A DNA stretch of 45,211 nt from Enhygromyxa salina (GCF_002994635.1 NZ_PVNL01000026.1:1-45211), one strand, 5' to 3'; shown: positions 1 through 9,800, counted from the first letter of the stretch. A program made the numbers and translations. Notes: a model not told the origin generated them from the letters alone.

Positions 1-143
1 TCCCCATCCCCATCCCCGTCGCCGCTCGTATTGTCACCGACGTAGGTCAGTGCGTCCCCCGCTGCTGGGTCAGCCGTGCACGAGACGGCCGCAATGGACA
101 CACAGCAAAGCACGAGCACGGCGCGAATATGTGGTTTCGTCAT
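1..143 (-). CDS. N-terminus of a lipoprotein (truncated by window edge)
   Basis: Read on the minus strand, an ATG at 143-141 opens a frame that runs off the window after 47 codons. The N-terminus has a Lys/His/Arg start, a hydrophobic core (AVLVLCCVSIAAVS) and a Cys at about residue 23 in the context AVSC, which fits a Sec lipoprotein signal. An acidic linker ending in Gly-Asp repeats follows, encoded by a short CCCCAT tandem at 2-19. Nothing of the mature domain is visible, so no function can be given. The start is chosen because it is the only ATG that places the signal sequence at the N-terminus. No clear Shine-Dalgarno sequence is seen. The neighbouring protease gene at 283-2430 lies on the same strand, with its stop 139 nt upstream of this start. 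Confidence 0.6.
   Translation of the reverse strand, partial: MTKPHIRAVLVLCCVSIAAVSCTADPAAGDALTYVGDNTSGDGDGDG
2..19. repeat. CCCCAT/CCCCGT hexamer tandem
   Basis: Three consecutive 6-bp units (CCCCAT twice, then CCCCGT) encode a Gly-Asp linker in the truncated lipoprotein. The array may continue beyond the window edge. Confidence 0.5.
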
Positions 144-282
144 GCCCGTGGATGTCCGGTTGAGCCGAGGTTCGTGCTGGCCCTCGCAGAATTTCTCGAC
201 CCAGCCGTGAACGCAAGCAGCCGGGGGCGCTCGGCCCCCGGCGTTCGTGATCGACGACTCGGGCCCGACGCCCGAACGGGGA

Positions 283-2430
283 TCAGTGGATCGTCGTGCT
301 ACCGCCGTGGAAGTAGTCGGCCATGTAGACCACGGTGCCCTCGGGCGGCACGTCCCAGGCCCGGACCCGCATCTCGAGGCACTTGTTGGCGATCTGGCTG
401 TTGTTCAGGTGCAGGCGCTTGCGCAGGGCATAGCTGTAGTCCTGGGCCACGGTCACCCCGCCCGCGCAGGTGTCGACGACCTTGACCACGATGTCGGGCA
501 CGTCCTGGAGGTCCGGCGCGTCCCAGGTCAGAGCCATCTTCCACTCGGTCACGCTGGGGCTCTCGGGGCCCGCGTCCCAGACCGAGTAGCTCAGCTCCTG
601 GCCGTCGTAGATCCGGACGGCGCGCCAGCCCCAACCCCACGGCCCGGTCAGGTCGCTGGACGAGGGAATGTGCCCGTGGAGCCGGCCGAAGCCGGCGCTC
701 TCATGGACCCTGGTGTTGGACTCACCGTTGGCGGTTCCATCGGATGCGTCGGCCAGGACGAAGGCGTTGACCATCAACGCGCGGGCGTCGTTGCCGAGCC
801 AGCCGAGGTCCTTGAAGGCCTCGCGGAGCACGGCGAGCGCCCCCGTCGCGACCGGGGTCGCGTTGGAGCAGCCGTTCATGTCGAAGTAGGTGTTGGTCGC
901 GTTGCCGTAGGCGTAGCGGACCTCGCCGGGGGCCAGAAGGTCGACCCCGGGCGTGGTGCTCGAGGCTCCGCCCTCGGAGACGATCGGGATCGGCCCGGTG
1001 GTCGCGTAGGAGGTGAACACCGTGTCGTGGTAGGCGACGGCGTCGTTACTGGTGTTGAGGGCGTTGACGGCGATGGTCTCGGGTCGGTACCCGGGCCACC
1101 ACAGATCGCAGCTGCCGGTCCCCCCCTGGCTTCCGTTGCCGGCGCAGGCCAGGGTCAACATCCCGGCATCGAGGCCGTTGCGAAGGATGTTGTTGAGGTT
1201 GCCGCAGTCGTAGGTCGGCGAGCAGACGAAGTTGCCGGGGCCGCTGCACGACAGCGCCACCGACATGTTGAGCACGTCGACCCCATCGGCGATCGCGGTC
1301 TCGACCCCCTTGATCGCGTCGCCCCAGTAGTAATAGAGGTCGGCTTCCTGGGCCGACCAGCTGCGCTCGCGCTGCGCCGTGGTGCCGGTCCCGGGAAAGT
1401 TCGAGTCCTGTCCCTGATCGATGCTGCCAACCGCGACCGACGCAACCCGGGTGCCATGGTTGGACGAGCCGGTCGCCGCAGTGGTCGAGGCCACGCAGCT
1501 CGAGCCCGAACACAGCTTCTTGGCCGCGACCCGTGAGGGCCCGCCGGCCCAGTCGAGCCAGCCGACGTGGTTGGCGTTGAGCGGATCGACGTCGTAGACC
1601 CCGACCTTGATGTTGGAGTTGGGCGAGTTGGTGCGGCCGTTGAAGCTGCCCTCATAGCCGAGGCTGTTCATGGCCTCGGACCGAACCGCGGTTCGGGTGT
1701 CGGTACCGTCGTACTTGGCCCCGGGGGTCACGTCGATCTCCGCGAGGCTCAGAGACTCGACCTCGGCGAGCGCGAGGATCTCCGCGACCTGGTCGCCGCG
1801 CGCTTCGACACCGATCGAGTTGACCACCCAATAGGTACCGACGACCCTGGCTCCCAGTCCCTCGATCTGCTTGGTAGCGAGCTTCTGGCCGGGCTCGAGC
1901 TGAGCCTTGCGCTCGGCCAGCGCCCGAGCCCGACGCTCGTCGTCGTCATCGACCGCGAGCCTGGTGAAGTCGAAGCCGGGCTCGGGCAGGTTGACCATGA
2001 AGTAGATCATGTCCGCACCGCGTTGATCGGCCGCGGCCAGGACCGCGTCGGTGTTGATCCGGGCCTGGGCCGCATCGCGCTCGGGCGCGGTCCGGCTGTG
2101 CTGACCGCGGGGCCGGTCGACCAGATCGGGGTCGAGCTCGGGGTTGTCGTTGATCCGCAGCTCGGGGGTGAACGCGACCATGCCCTCACCGAGATCCATG
2201 ACCCCCTCACCGTAGGACTCGACCGCCGCGCCGGAGCCCGGATCGCCGTTGTTGTCCCCCGTGCTGCTTGGGCCATCGAGCTCCGCGCTCAGGTCCTGCT
2301 CGAGCGACTCGCCGACCGCACCATCGAGGTCGTCGTCGCCTCCTGAGCTCTCACATCCGACCGCAGGAATCGCTAATGCTGCCAACGTGGCGAGAACAAA
2401 GAGTGATGATTTTTTGGGTTGATTCAACAT
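283..2430 (-). CDS. Subtilisin-like (S8) serine protease lipoprotein
   Basis: A 715-residue secreted protease. Residues 1-26 form a lipoprotein signal (Lys-Lys, hydrophobic core, PAVGC with Cys26), followed by a Gly/Asp/Ser linker, a possible propeptide (about 85-235) and an S8 catalytic domain from about 270. The charge-relay candidates are Asp280 (VGVYDVD), His325 in NHGTRVA (the family usually has HGTHVA), Asn432 in CAGNGS (oxyanion hole) and Ser522 in GCSNATP, where the family norm is GTSMATP. The order Asp, His, Asn, Ser and the spacing fit S8, so activity is plausible despite the two variant motifs. A beta-rich C-terminal domain of about 110 residues (from about 600) resembles the P/convertase-like tails of secreted subtilases, but this is an inference. 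The start is the ATG at 2430. An AT-rich inverted repeat lies about 180 nt upstream. It probably degrades protein at the outer surface. Confidence 0.88.
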   Translation of the reverse strand: MLNQPKKSSLFVLATLAALAIPAVGCESSGGDDDLDGAVGESLEQDLSAELDGPSSTGDNNGDPGSGAAVESYGEGVMDLGEGMVAFTPELRINDNPELDPDLVDRPRGQHSRTAPERDAAQARINTDAVLAAADQRGADMIYFMVNLPEPGFDFTRLAVDDDDERRARALAERKAQLEPGQKLATKQIEGLGARVVGTYWVVNSIGVEARGDQVAEILALAEVESLSLAEIDVTPGAKYDGTDTRTAVRSEAMNSLGYEGSFNGRTNSPNSNIKVGVYDVDPLNANHVGWLDWAGGPSRVAAKKLCSGSSCVASTTAATGSSNHGTRVASVAVGSIDQGQDSNFPGTGTTAQRERSWSAQEADLYYYWGDAIKGVETAIADGVDVLNMSVALSCSGPGNFVCSPTYDCGNLNNILRNGLDAGMLTLACAGNGSQGGTGSCDLWWPGYRPETIAVNALNTSNDAVAYHDTVFTSYATTGPIPIVSEGGASSTTPGVDLLAPGEVRYAYGNATNTYFDMNGCSNATPVATGALAVLREAFKDLGWLGNDARALMVNAFVLADASDGTANGESNTRVHESAGFGRLHGHIPSSSDLTGPWGWGWRAVRIYDGQELSYSVWDAGPESPSVTEWKMALTWDAPDLQDVPDIVVKVVDTCAGGVTVAQDYSYALRKRLHLNNSQIANKCLEMRVRAWDVPPEGTVVYMADYFHGGSTTIH

Positions 2431-2607
2431 CGTGTGACTCGCTTTCTACCAAGGGTCCTGATCGCGTCACCGCCACGCCGTCAATGGCTTGGGTCGCCCC
2501 CAACAGCCGGCCAGCCACCCCATGAGCGGGTTCCGGATCGACGGCAGCGCGATGGCGCGCATGAGGCACCTACCACGACCGGCCCGAGCGACTCAAGTCG
2601 GCCGGCG

Positions 2608-2627
2608 ATTAAATCTGCATATTTAAT
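2608..2627. promoter_or_regulatory. AT-rich inverted repeat, possible operator
   Basis: ATTAAAT and ATTTAAT are perfect 7-nt arms separated by 6 nt. The site is strongly AT-rich in a region of about 65-70% GC and lies upstream of the S8 protease start. It could be a regulator binding site or part of a promoter. No regulator is identified. Confidence 0.35.
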
Positions 2628-3028
2628 TTTCGCCCTGAGAAGCAACCGTATCTTCAGTCGGGACCAACGCAGCCATCTTGGGCTGCCGACCTCGTGATTA
2701 GTCTACGGCATAGGTGACATGGACAATCGGCATCATGTCCTCCTTCGGCTGGTCACGGTGATCGGCTGTCTCGCCGACAAGCCGGCCGGCCGGGTGAGTC
2801 GGCCGCGAGGTCAAAGTGGCGTTGCTATCCGCGGCAATGAATCGAAGCCGACCCTAAAGACACACTCGGAAGTCACACAATTGCATTGCTCCGAACAGCT
2901 GAGTAAGTACAGTGTAGAGATATCCTGATAGCCGTCGCCGACGCTCGGCGGGATGGTCCGCATCGAGATGCAGGTGACACCCCGAGGAGGCCGCGCTGGT
3001 GTGGAAGGCCAGTCGGCGAAGGCCGGCC

Positions 3029-3098
3029 AGGCTTCCGCGGGGGCTTCCCACAGGCTTCCGCGGAAGCCTCCCCGCAGGCTTCCGCGGAAGCCCCGCCT
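3029..3098. repeat. Three tandem palindromic repeats (AGGCTTCCGCGG core)
   Basis: Units start at 3029, 3052 and 3076, so spacing is 23-24 nt. Unit 2 contains a perfect 18-bp palindrome (3052-3069) and unit 3 a perfect 16-bp one (3077-3092). Unit 1 keeps the left half but its right arm has diverged. The array lies upstream of the PilT-like gene. It may be an operator cluster or mobile palindromic repeat debris. Confidence 0.7.
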
Positions 3099-3167
3099 CC
3101 CAGCTCACGCCCGCGGACGACAGTGCCCAACCACGTCGCGCAGATGCTCGCGTGCGACAACACCTGC

Positions 3168-4751
3168 ATGGTCACCACATCTGACTGGCGCCGGGCCGCG
3201 CGCCCTGCGATGCTGGACGACGTGCTCGTCGATGCGCTCCTCGACTTTCTCCCGCAGCAGCGCGCCGACGCGTTGATCCTCGAGCCCGGCAAGCCCCCGG
3301 TGATCTCGCGGGCCGGACAGCCGATGCCGCTGTCGATGCCGGGCCTCGACCTGCAAATGATCGAGGACATCATCGACGAGGTCACCAGCGAGCTCGACCG
3401 GGCCCGGTTGAAAGAGACTGGCGAGCTCGAGACCAAGCACCGCACCCGCTCCGACGTCGAGTTCACGGTCTCGATCCGTGGCCTGGGCGCGAGTGTCCGC
3501 ATGCTGTTTCGCATGGCCAAGGCCACGGTCAAGCCAGCGGCCACGCCGGCCGCCCCCGTCGCCGTGAGCACCCCGGCGCCAGGCCTGCCCGGGGCGGCGG
3601 CCCAGGCGTCTGCGCCGGCGGCGAGCGTGGTCTCGGTCGTCGCGCCCACATCCCGCCTGAGCGACGCCGCGCCCACCACGATCACCGACCCCGCGCTCGA
3701 CAGCTTGCTCGAGCGGGCCGTGCTGCAAGGTGCGTCGGACCTGTTCATCTCGCCGGGCGTCGGCGCCCACGTGCGCATTGGTCAGGATCTGATCGAGCTC
3801 CCCGACACCGGCATCGACGTGGACAACCTCGCCCACTACTTCGCGCCAATGTGGCCGCGCCTCGAGCCCGAGCTCGCGCGCACTGGCAGCGTCGACTTTG
3901 CCGTAATCGTCGGATCTGGGCCCCAGGCCGCCCGCTTTCGCGTCAATCTATTTCGCCAGTACACGGGCTTGTCGGCCGCCTTTCGGCCGATCCGCCAGAC
4001 CCCGCCCACGCTGCACAGCCTCGGCCTGGACGAGGAACTCGACTCGCTGACCAAATTCCGCACCGGCCTGGTGCTGATGACCGGCCAGGCCGGCTCGGGC
4101 AAATCAACCACCCTCGTCGCGTTGCTCGAGCGGCTCAACCGAACCAGCTCGCGGCATATCATCACCATCGAAGATCCGATCGAGTACGTGTATCCGCGCG
4201 GCCGGGCGCTGATCCACCAGCGTGAGCTCGGGGTCCACGTCGACAGCTTCGGGGCGGGCCTGCGAGCGGCGCTGCGCGAGTCACCAGACATCATCTTGGT
4301 CGGCGAGATGCGCGACCGCGAGACGATCAGCGCGGCGCTCACGGCTGCCGAGACCGGGCACTTGGTGCTCTCGACCTTGCACTGCGGCGACGCTGGATCG
4401 GCCGTCAACCGCATCGTGGACGTGTTCCCCGAGCACCAGCAACGTCAGGTCCGCGAGCAGCTGGCCAGCTCCCTGCGCGCCGTGATGACCCAGATGTTGC
4501 TGCCCGGCGTGCGAGCACCACGGGTCGCCGCCTACGAGCTGATGCGGGTGAACGTGCCGGTCGCGGCCAAGATCCGCGAGCACCGGGGCCATCAGCTGCG
4601 CAGCGAGATCCAAAAAGGACGGGCGGAGGGCATGGTCCCGCTCGAGCTGACGGTCGCTCGATTGCTGCGTGACCGAAAGGTGACCGACGAGGTCGCCCGT
4701 GCCTACGTCCACGATCCGCGCCTGCTCGACGAGTATCTGCGGCAGCGATAG
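3168..4751 (+). CDS. PilT/PilU-like type IV pilus ATPase with duplicated N-terminal domain
   Basis: A 527-residue secretion ATPase of the GspE/PilT superfamily, expected to power pilus retraction at the inner membrane. The C-terminal half has Walker A (306-314, GQAGSGKST), an Asp box (TIEDPIEYVY), Walker B (from 375, IILVGEMRD) and a His box (HLVLSTLHC). Before it is a PAS-like PilT N-domain (about 165-275). A second, more divergent copy (about 16-115) precedes it, joined by an Ala/Pro-rich linker (about 115-165). This makes the protein longer than typical PilT (about 345-370). The AIRNLIRE motif of canonical PilT is replaced by a divergent segment around REHRGHQLRSEIQKG. The frame also opens at GTG 3123 and has an ATG at 3210. 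ATG 3168 was chosen provisionally, since no start has a strong ribosome site. No other pilus genes are adjacent, suggesting an accessory paralogue. Confidence 0.85.
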   Translation: MVTTSDWRRAARPAMLDDVLVDALLDFLPQQRADALILEPGKPPVISRAGQPMPLSMPGLDLQMIEDIIDEVTSELDRARLKETGELETKHRTRSDVEFTVSIRGLGASVRMLFRMAKATVKPAATPAAPVAVSTPAPGLPGAAAQASAPAASVVSVVAPTSRLSDAAPTTITDPALDSLLERAVLQGASDLFISPGVGAHVRIGQDLIELPDTGIDVDNLAHYFAPMWPRLEPELARTGSVDFAVIVGSGPQAARFRVNLFRQYTGLSAAFRPIRQTPPTLHSLGLDEELDSLTKFRTGLVLMTGQAGSGKSTTLVALLERLNRTSSRHIITIEDPIEYVYPRGRALIHQRELGVHVDSFGAGLRAALRESPDIILVGEMRDRETISAALTAAETGHLVLSTLHCGDAGSAVNRIVDVFPEHQQRQVREQLASSLRAVMTQMLLPGVRAPRVAAYELMRVNVPVAAKIREHRGHQLRSEIQKGRAEGMVPLELTVARLLRDRKVTDEVARAYVHDPRLLDEYLRQR

Positions 4752-4885
4752 CGCGGTAGGGCGGCGAGCTGCTGGAGCCCGCGGTGGTGTTCGAGATCGG
4801 CTCGGCGTACAACAAGACACGCACCACGGCCCGGCTGAGCAGCCGGTGGACGCAGCTTCGACACTGCGCACGATCGGGAGCACCC

Positions 4886-5209
4886 ATGCCCAGCTACGAC
4901 GATTTCGACGACGGTCACCGCGAGTGGGTCCAGACAGCGTTTGCGGTCGACGCCGCTCTGGACTTCTTCAACGACCACTGCAGCACGACCGGCGTCAAGC
5001 CGACCTGGGACCAGGTCGAGGCCGCAGCCCGCAAGGTCGTGGACCGCGACCTCGACGAAGCGGCCAAGGCCCTCGCCGGCCAGCCCGACGCGCCCGACGT
5101 GGACGAGGGCGTGCGCGCGACGTTGCGCAAGGTGCTGATCACCGCGTTCGAGGATCGCTGCCAGGCCATGTATGACTGGCCCGAGCTGGCGGAGTACCCG
5201 GACGGCTGA
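4886..5209 (+). CDS. Small acidic protein of unknown function
   Basis: A 107-residue, Asp/Glu-rich soluble protein. The ATG at 4886 has GGGAG 5 nt upstream (4876-4880), a good ribosome site, and this decides against the longer frame that begins at 4784. There is no signal peptide or membrane segment. The sequence looks all-helical, with two amphipathic stretches around residues 14-60 and 75-100. I do not recognise a family. It follows the PilT-like gene on the same strand after 134 nt and converges on the LytM-like gene, ending 38 nt from that gene's stop. Confidence 0.65.
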   Translation: MPSYDDFDDGHREWVQTAFAVDAALDFFNDHCSTTGVKPTWDQVEAAARKVVDRDLDEAAKALAGQPDAPDVDEGVRATLRKVLITAFEDRCQAMYDWPELAEYPDG

Positions 5210-5247
5210 GGCACGCGCCGATCGACGGCCCGATGCGCCAGCGGGTC

Positions 5248-6822
5248 CTACTCAGCCGCCTTGCGCATCGCTCGGCGCCAGCTCTGAATGTCCTGCTCAA
5301 ACCGCTCGATCTGATCCCCCGGAATCGGCTCCCCGACCCGCTCGGGCCGCCCGCGCTCACCGAGCACGTTCGGATCCAGCCGCTCCCCCGCGCGATCGAT
5401 CAACTCCACCCGCAACCGCGGCACGGGCGTCTTCCCGGTCTGCCCGACCAGCGCCAGCACCTCGCCCTGCGTCACGCTGTCGCCCGGCGCACGGTCCCCG
5501 ATCGTCCGCATCAAGTTCGCGTAGCGAACCCGCCGACCATCGGCCAGCTCGAGCTCGACGCTCAGCCCATCATCCCCGGCCAGCCCAACCTCGCGCAGCA
5601 CCCCATCCGCCACCGCCACCACCGGCACCCCGAGCGGCCGGCGATACACCGCACCCATTCGCCCGTCGATGAATTCAATCGCAGGCGCCATCGTGGCGCG
5701 AGCATCCGGATCACTGGGGTGCCAAGCAAAGGGCGTCCGCAGCAGCTCGCGGCGCATGGGCTTGCCTTCGTAGTCGAAGAACCCCTCGTCGCCGCCCTTG
5801 GGCTTGTACCGATAAAAGCCGAGCCGCCCGGCGTGACCGACGTAGCGAATCGCCAGCAGCTTGCCGTAGCGGTGAAAATTCCGACCGAGGTAGCGCTTCT
5901 CGACCAGCACCTGCAGCTGGTCCCCCGGCCGGGAGTCGGCGGTGAAGTCGACGTCGCTGGCCAGGGTGTCGGCGATCATCCGCGCGAGGTCGGTGGTCTG
6001 CTCGGCCTCGATCACCGCCTCGAGCAGGTTTCCGTTGTCGGGCAGCTCGAGGGCGATCACGGCCACGTCCACGCGCAGCGGGTGCTGGATGTTGCGGACG
6101 TCCAACCCGGTTGGGGTCCGGCACGCCTGGATCAGGTGCCCCTCGGAGACCTCGATCTCCAGGGCCTGCAGCCCGCCGTCTCGATCACCTGCGATCCGCA
6201 CGGGCGCGCCGCTGCCGGTCAACATGCCCAGGTCCATGGTCCGGCGAACCTCGGCCTCGACCTCGTCGACGTCCTTGGGATTGAGGCCGAGCTCGAGCAG
6301 CGCGAGTCGCAGCGTTCGACCCTCGGTCAGCTTGGTGTCGAGCCGCAGGCGATCATCGAGGTTGGCGAAGATCTGGACGGGGTCACCCCCACACGCAGCC
6401 TCGAGCGGGGCCGCGAAGCCGGAGCCTGAGTCGGCGCCACCGATCACGGCGGCCTTGGCATCGAACGAGTCGAGCCCGCCCTCGTCGCGCCACACGAAGA
6501 TCCACGCGTTGATGAACGCGAGCACCAGCAGCAGCAAGATCGTGCGGTTGCGGGCCTTGAACTCCTTGGGGTAGCGAGGCTTGCGCCCCTTGCCCTCGCG
6601 CTTGGTCGGATCGACGCGGCGGTTGGCGTTGGAGCGCCGCGCCGGCTTGCTCGCCGGCTTGCCGCCGCCGCGCTTGGGCTTGGCGCGGGGCTTTTGCCCG
6701 GCACCAGCGCGCTTGAAGGCACCGGAGCGGGACACGGGCCGCCGTGATGGACGCTGCTTGGACACCGTCTTCGGCGCTATCAGAGCGAGGCGCTGGTGCG
6801 CAAGAAATCGCCCTGTACACAC
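5248..6822 (-). CDS. Membrane-anchored degenerate LytM/M23 protein (probably catalytically dead)
   Basis: Up to 524 residues. A long basic Arg/Lys/Pro/Gly-rich N-terminus (about 1-90) is followed by one transmembrane helix (about 93-111, TILLLLVLAFINAWIFV), then a periplasmic part that follows the layout of MepM/YebA-type M23 proteins. The C-terminal M23-like domain keeps the fold landmarks (PFAWHP, VVAVADGVL, GDSVTQGEVLALVGQTG) but lacks metal ligands: no HxxxD is present, Asn436 replaces the YxH histidine, and RLR (469-471) replaces HxH. Like EnvC or NlpD it may regulate an amidase rather than cut peptidoglycan, which is an inference. The start is uncertain: GTG 6822 opens the frame, and GTG 6765 is an alternative that shortens only the basic region. 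It starts 18-75 nt after the 1279-residue gene and may belong to that operon. Confidence 0.75.
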   Translation of the reverse strand: MCTGRFLAHQRLALIAPKTVSKQRPSRRPVSRSGAFKRAGAGQKPRAKPKRGGGKPASKPARRSNANRRVDPTKREGKGRKPRYPKEFKARNRTILLLLVLAFINAWIFVWRDEGGLDSFDAKAAVIGGADSGSGFAAPLEAACGGDPVQIFANLDDRLRLDTKLTEGRTLRLALLELGLNPKDVDEVEAEVRRTMDLGMLTGSGAPVRIAGDRDGGLQALEIEVSEGHLIQACRTPTGLDVRNIQHPLRVDVAVIALELPDNGNLLEAVIEAEQTTDLARMIADTLASDVDFTADSRPGDQLQVLVEKRYLGRNFHRYGKLLAIRYVGHAGRLGFYRYKPKGGDEGFFDYEGKPMRRELLRTPFAWHPSDPDARATMAPAIEFIDGRMGAVYRRPLGVPVVAVADGVLREVGLAGDDGLSVELELADGRRVRYANLMRTIGDRAPGDSVTQGEVLALVGQTGKTPVPRLRVELIDRAGERLDPNVLGERGRPERVGEPIPGDQIERFEQDIQSWRRAMRKAAE

Positions 6823-6840
6823 CTGGACGGCCGCGCAGGG

Positions 6841-9800
6841 TCAGGCCCGGCCGGCCGTGTTGAACAGCTCCCCACGCGCAGGCGTGAGCACCCGCAGCCG
6901 CCCACACGCGAGCGCGTCACCCAAGATCAACTGAAACCGCGACTCGTGATCATTGGTGATCACCCCGCTCGCCCAGTTCAGGTGAGCGTAGACCGCCAAC
7001 ATCAGCCACGCGAAATTGATCGGCGTCGGCGCCAGCAACACGCGCACGACGAGCGGGTGGTCGGCGTAGAGATCCAGCCGGCTGTCGGCGCCCTCGATCA
7101 TGCCGGTTGGCCCGCCGTCAGCGAGCTCGTCGGGGGAGACCCACACCCGCGTGGGCGCCCGCGGGCGCGAGTCGGCCGTCCGCGGATCGGGCCGCAGCTG
7201 GTCCAGCCAGTGCTCGAGGTTCCAGGCGAGCACGTCGCTCGGCAGTCGCTCGGCGGGGTCCCAGCTGGCGCGCACGGGGCCGACGGCGCCGTCGCTGACG
7301 GCGGCCGGGTGGGCGTGGCTGGACGACGCAGGCATCACGACCCGCGCAGGCTGCAGGTGCGCGTTCAGCCAGGCATGCAGCTGGTCATGGGCGGCCCCGC
7401 CAGCGGCGAGCACCCGCGACCAGTCGAGCCGCGGGATGTCGCGCCCGGCGGCGTGGTGCTGCTCGAAGTAGCGGCGAAACAGCTCGATGATCTGGTGCCC
7501 CGACACCAGCGTGGCCCGGCCGGTGTCGAACATGGGCAGGCCCAGGATCCGCTGCGCGAGCGCAGTGCCCACGCTGGCGGACAGGCCGACCGGCCCCGCG
7601 ATCAAGGTGAGCTGCTCGCCCGCGTGGCGCAGCAGCACGCGCAGGCCGGCCTCGTAGCGCTTGGGGTCATCGGCGAGCCCCGGCAGCTCGGCGATCAGGC
7701 GCTCGAGCAGCGCGGCGGCCCACTCGGCGATCTCGGCGTGGACCAGCTCCGGGGTGCTGGCGTCCCAGCTTTGATCGTCGATCTGGATCGAGCCAACGAC
7801 CCCGTACGAGTGCGCGAGCTCGTCGAGCGCGGCGACCGAGCCACGCCCGCGCGCGCGCAGCTGGATCCGACACTCCGCCAGCCGCCCGGCCGGAATCCCG
7901 AGCACGCCCGTGCCCCAGCCGCGCTCGAACGACTCGCGGACCAGAAACGCCACGCCGCCAGTAAGCGGGTTGCCAGCCGCCTCGACGTCGTCGAGATCAA
8001 AATCGAAGGCCAGGCGCACGCGACCCAGCGGGACCAACAACCGATAGCTGAACGCCGAGACCGCGAGCGAGCTCGGACGGCCAGCCGGCGACGCCCGACC
8101 GGTGACGGCGGCGTCGGTCAGCGCGCCGAGCTCGGCCGCGCCGAGCACGTGCGCGTAGTGGACCAGCACCCCTTCGGGCGATCGCAGCGCGGCGTGGACC
8201 TGGCGCAGACCCCAGACTTCACCGTCGAGATCCAAGAACAGCGGGAAGTCGAGCAGGCCCAGCGCCTCGAGCAGCTCGAGCTCGCTGCGCGCGAGCGCCT
8301 GGCAGACGTAGCGCTGCAGCTGCCGCACGGCCTGACGGCGATGCTCTTCGAGCTCGAGGGGGTCGGCGCCGGCTTCGTCAGACTGGCCGAGCATGCGTCG
8401 CTGCAAGCCCTCGAGCAGGGTCCGCAGCAGCTTGGCCTGAGCGGGTTGATCGAGGTCGTGCAGCTGGTCGAGGTGGCCTTCGATCGGCAGCGCAAACTCT
8501 GGATAGCTGCGCAGGCCCAGCGCCATGTCGCGGACGCGCACGCCCTGGTGCTCGGTCAGCACGTCGCGGGCGTCGACCCGCACGTAGCCGGCCTCGCCGA
8601 GCATGCCGATCAATGTGCGCTCGCTCCCGGCGTCGAGCGCCAGGATCCGATCGAGGTCGAGGCCGTCGAGATCTGGGCTGACCTCGGGGATCGTGGCGTA
8701 GACCAGTCCAGCGGTCTCGTCGCTGAGCAGCGCGAGCTCCCGCAGGCTGAGCGCCCGACCGCTGACGGTACGCAGCAGCGGGAGCGAGAACGGATCGAAC
8801 CCAGCGGACGAGCCGGCCAACGAGAAGCTCAGACCCGGCGCCAGGCGGCCCGGTCGAGCGGCGCGCAGCCGGGTCACCGTGACCCGCGAGAGCACCTGCA
8901 AGGCCAGCTGGGCGGCCGCGCTGCCGGGCTCGATCTTGCCGACGCCGAGCCCCGCGAGCGCGCGCTGATCTTGCTCGCGCAGCCGCGGCAGGGCCAGCGC
9001 GGCGGTCAGCTCGGCGATCCGTGCGGACACCTGCTGCGCGCGCAGAGTCGAGACCTGCCCGGTCGGCAGATCGACGTGGACGATCCGCCCGGGGTACGCC
9101 GACGCGAACAGGGTCTGGTCGAGCAGCCGCCCGCTCGCGGTGACACGCACCAACAACCCGCGGGCGGCCGCGCCTGGATCTCCAGGGCTGTAGAGCGTTG
9201 CGCGGAGACTCCCGGTCTCGCCGATCATGCTCCGCAGCGGCTCGACGAGGCGCTCTCGCAGCTCGGCCGCGCGCTCGTCGGTGCCCTCGAAGCCTTCGGT
9301 GCGCAGCTGGGCGTCGAGCTTGGCCCGCTGTGCCGGGCCGTGGATGGCCTCGCTGAGCTGCTCGACGAGCGCGTCGAGGCTGGGCAGCTCGAGCTCGATC
9401 GGCGGCAACAGATGGGGCGCGGCTGGGGGCGCGAGCTCGGGATCATTGTAGAAGAACTGCTCGTCGTCGCTGTCCAGGTTCGGCCGCCAGATCAACACCT
9501 CGCGCCCGCCGAGCACCCGCACGGCGTCGACCTGCGTCGGCGGGACCCGAAGCAGCTGGGCGTCGAGCATCCCCGCGATGCTCTTGCCCCGCCGGCTGCG
9601 CTCGCGCTGCGCGTCTTCGTCGTCCCCGAGAAATGACTCTGGCGCCGCGATCACCACCCGCGGTTGCTTGCGCAGCAGCTCGCGCAGCTCGTTCGGCGTG
9701 TAGGCGAGGCCCTCGGCGCTGGTGATCTTCGCGTGCGCCGAGCTGACCCGGCCACCGACCAGCGCCTCGGCGTAGGGGCGCAGCCGCAGCCACATCTCTT

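Larger units (their letters stand above)
2431..3167. other. Intergenic region between divergent protease and PilT-like genes
   Basis: About 740 nt without a convincing gene. Short open frames occur but lack family resemblance and start signals. It holds an AT-rich inverted repeat (2608-2627) near the protease end and three 23-24 nt palindromic direct repeats (3029-3098) near the PilT-like end. The stretch around 2830-2930 is less GC-rich than the flanking genes, as expected for a promoter region. Confidence 0.5.

Noticed and set aside
2719..2928. 69-codon frame in the intergenic region
   Set aside because: No ribosome site, no family resemblance, and it lies in a probable promoter region.
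3029..3098. Possible CRISPR-like repeats
   Set aside because: The units are adjacent without unique spacers and are palindromic, so they are not a CRISPR array.
6796..9636. 946-codon open frame on the plus strand
   Set aside because: It is antisense to the 1279-residue gene, has no recognisable domain or start signal, and arises from the high GC content of codon positions.
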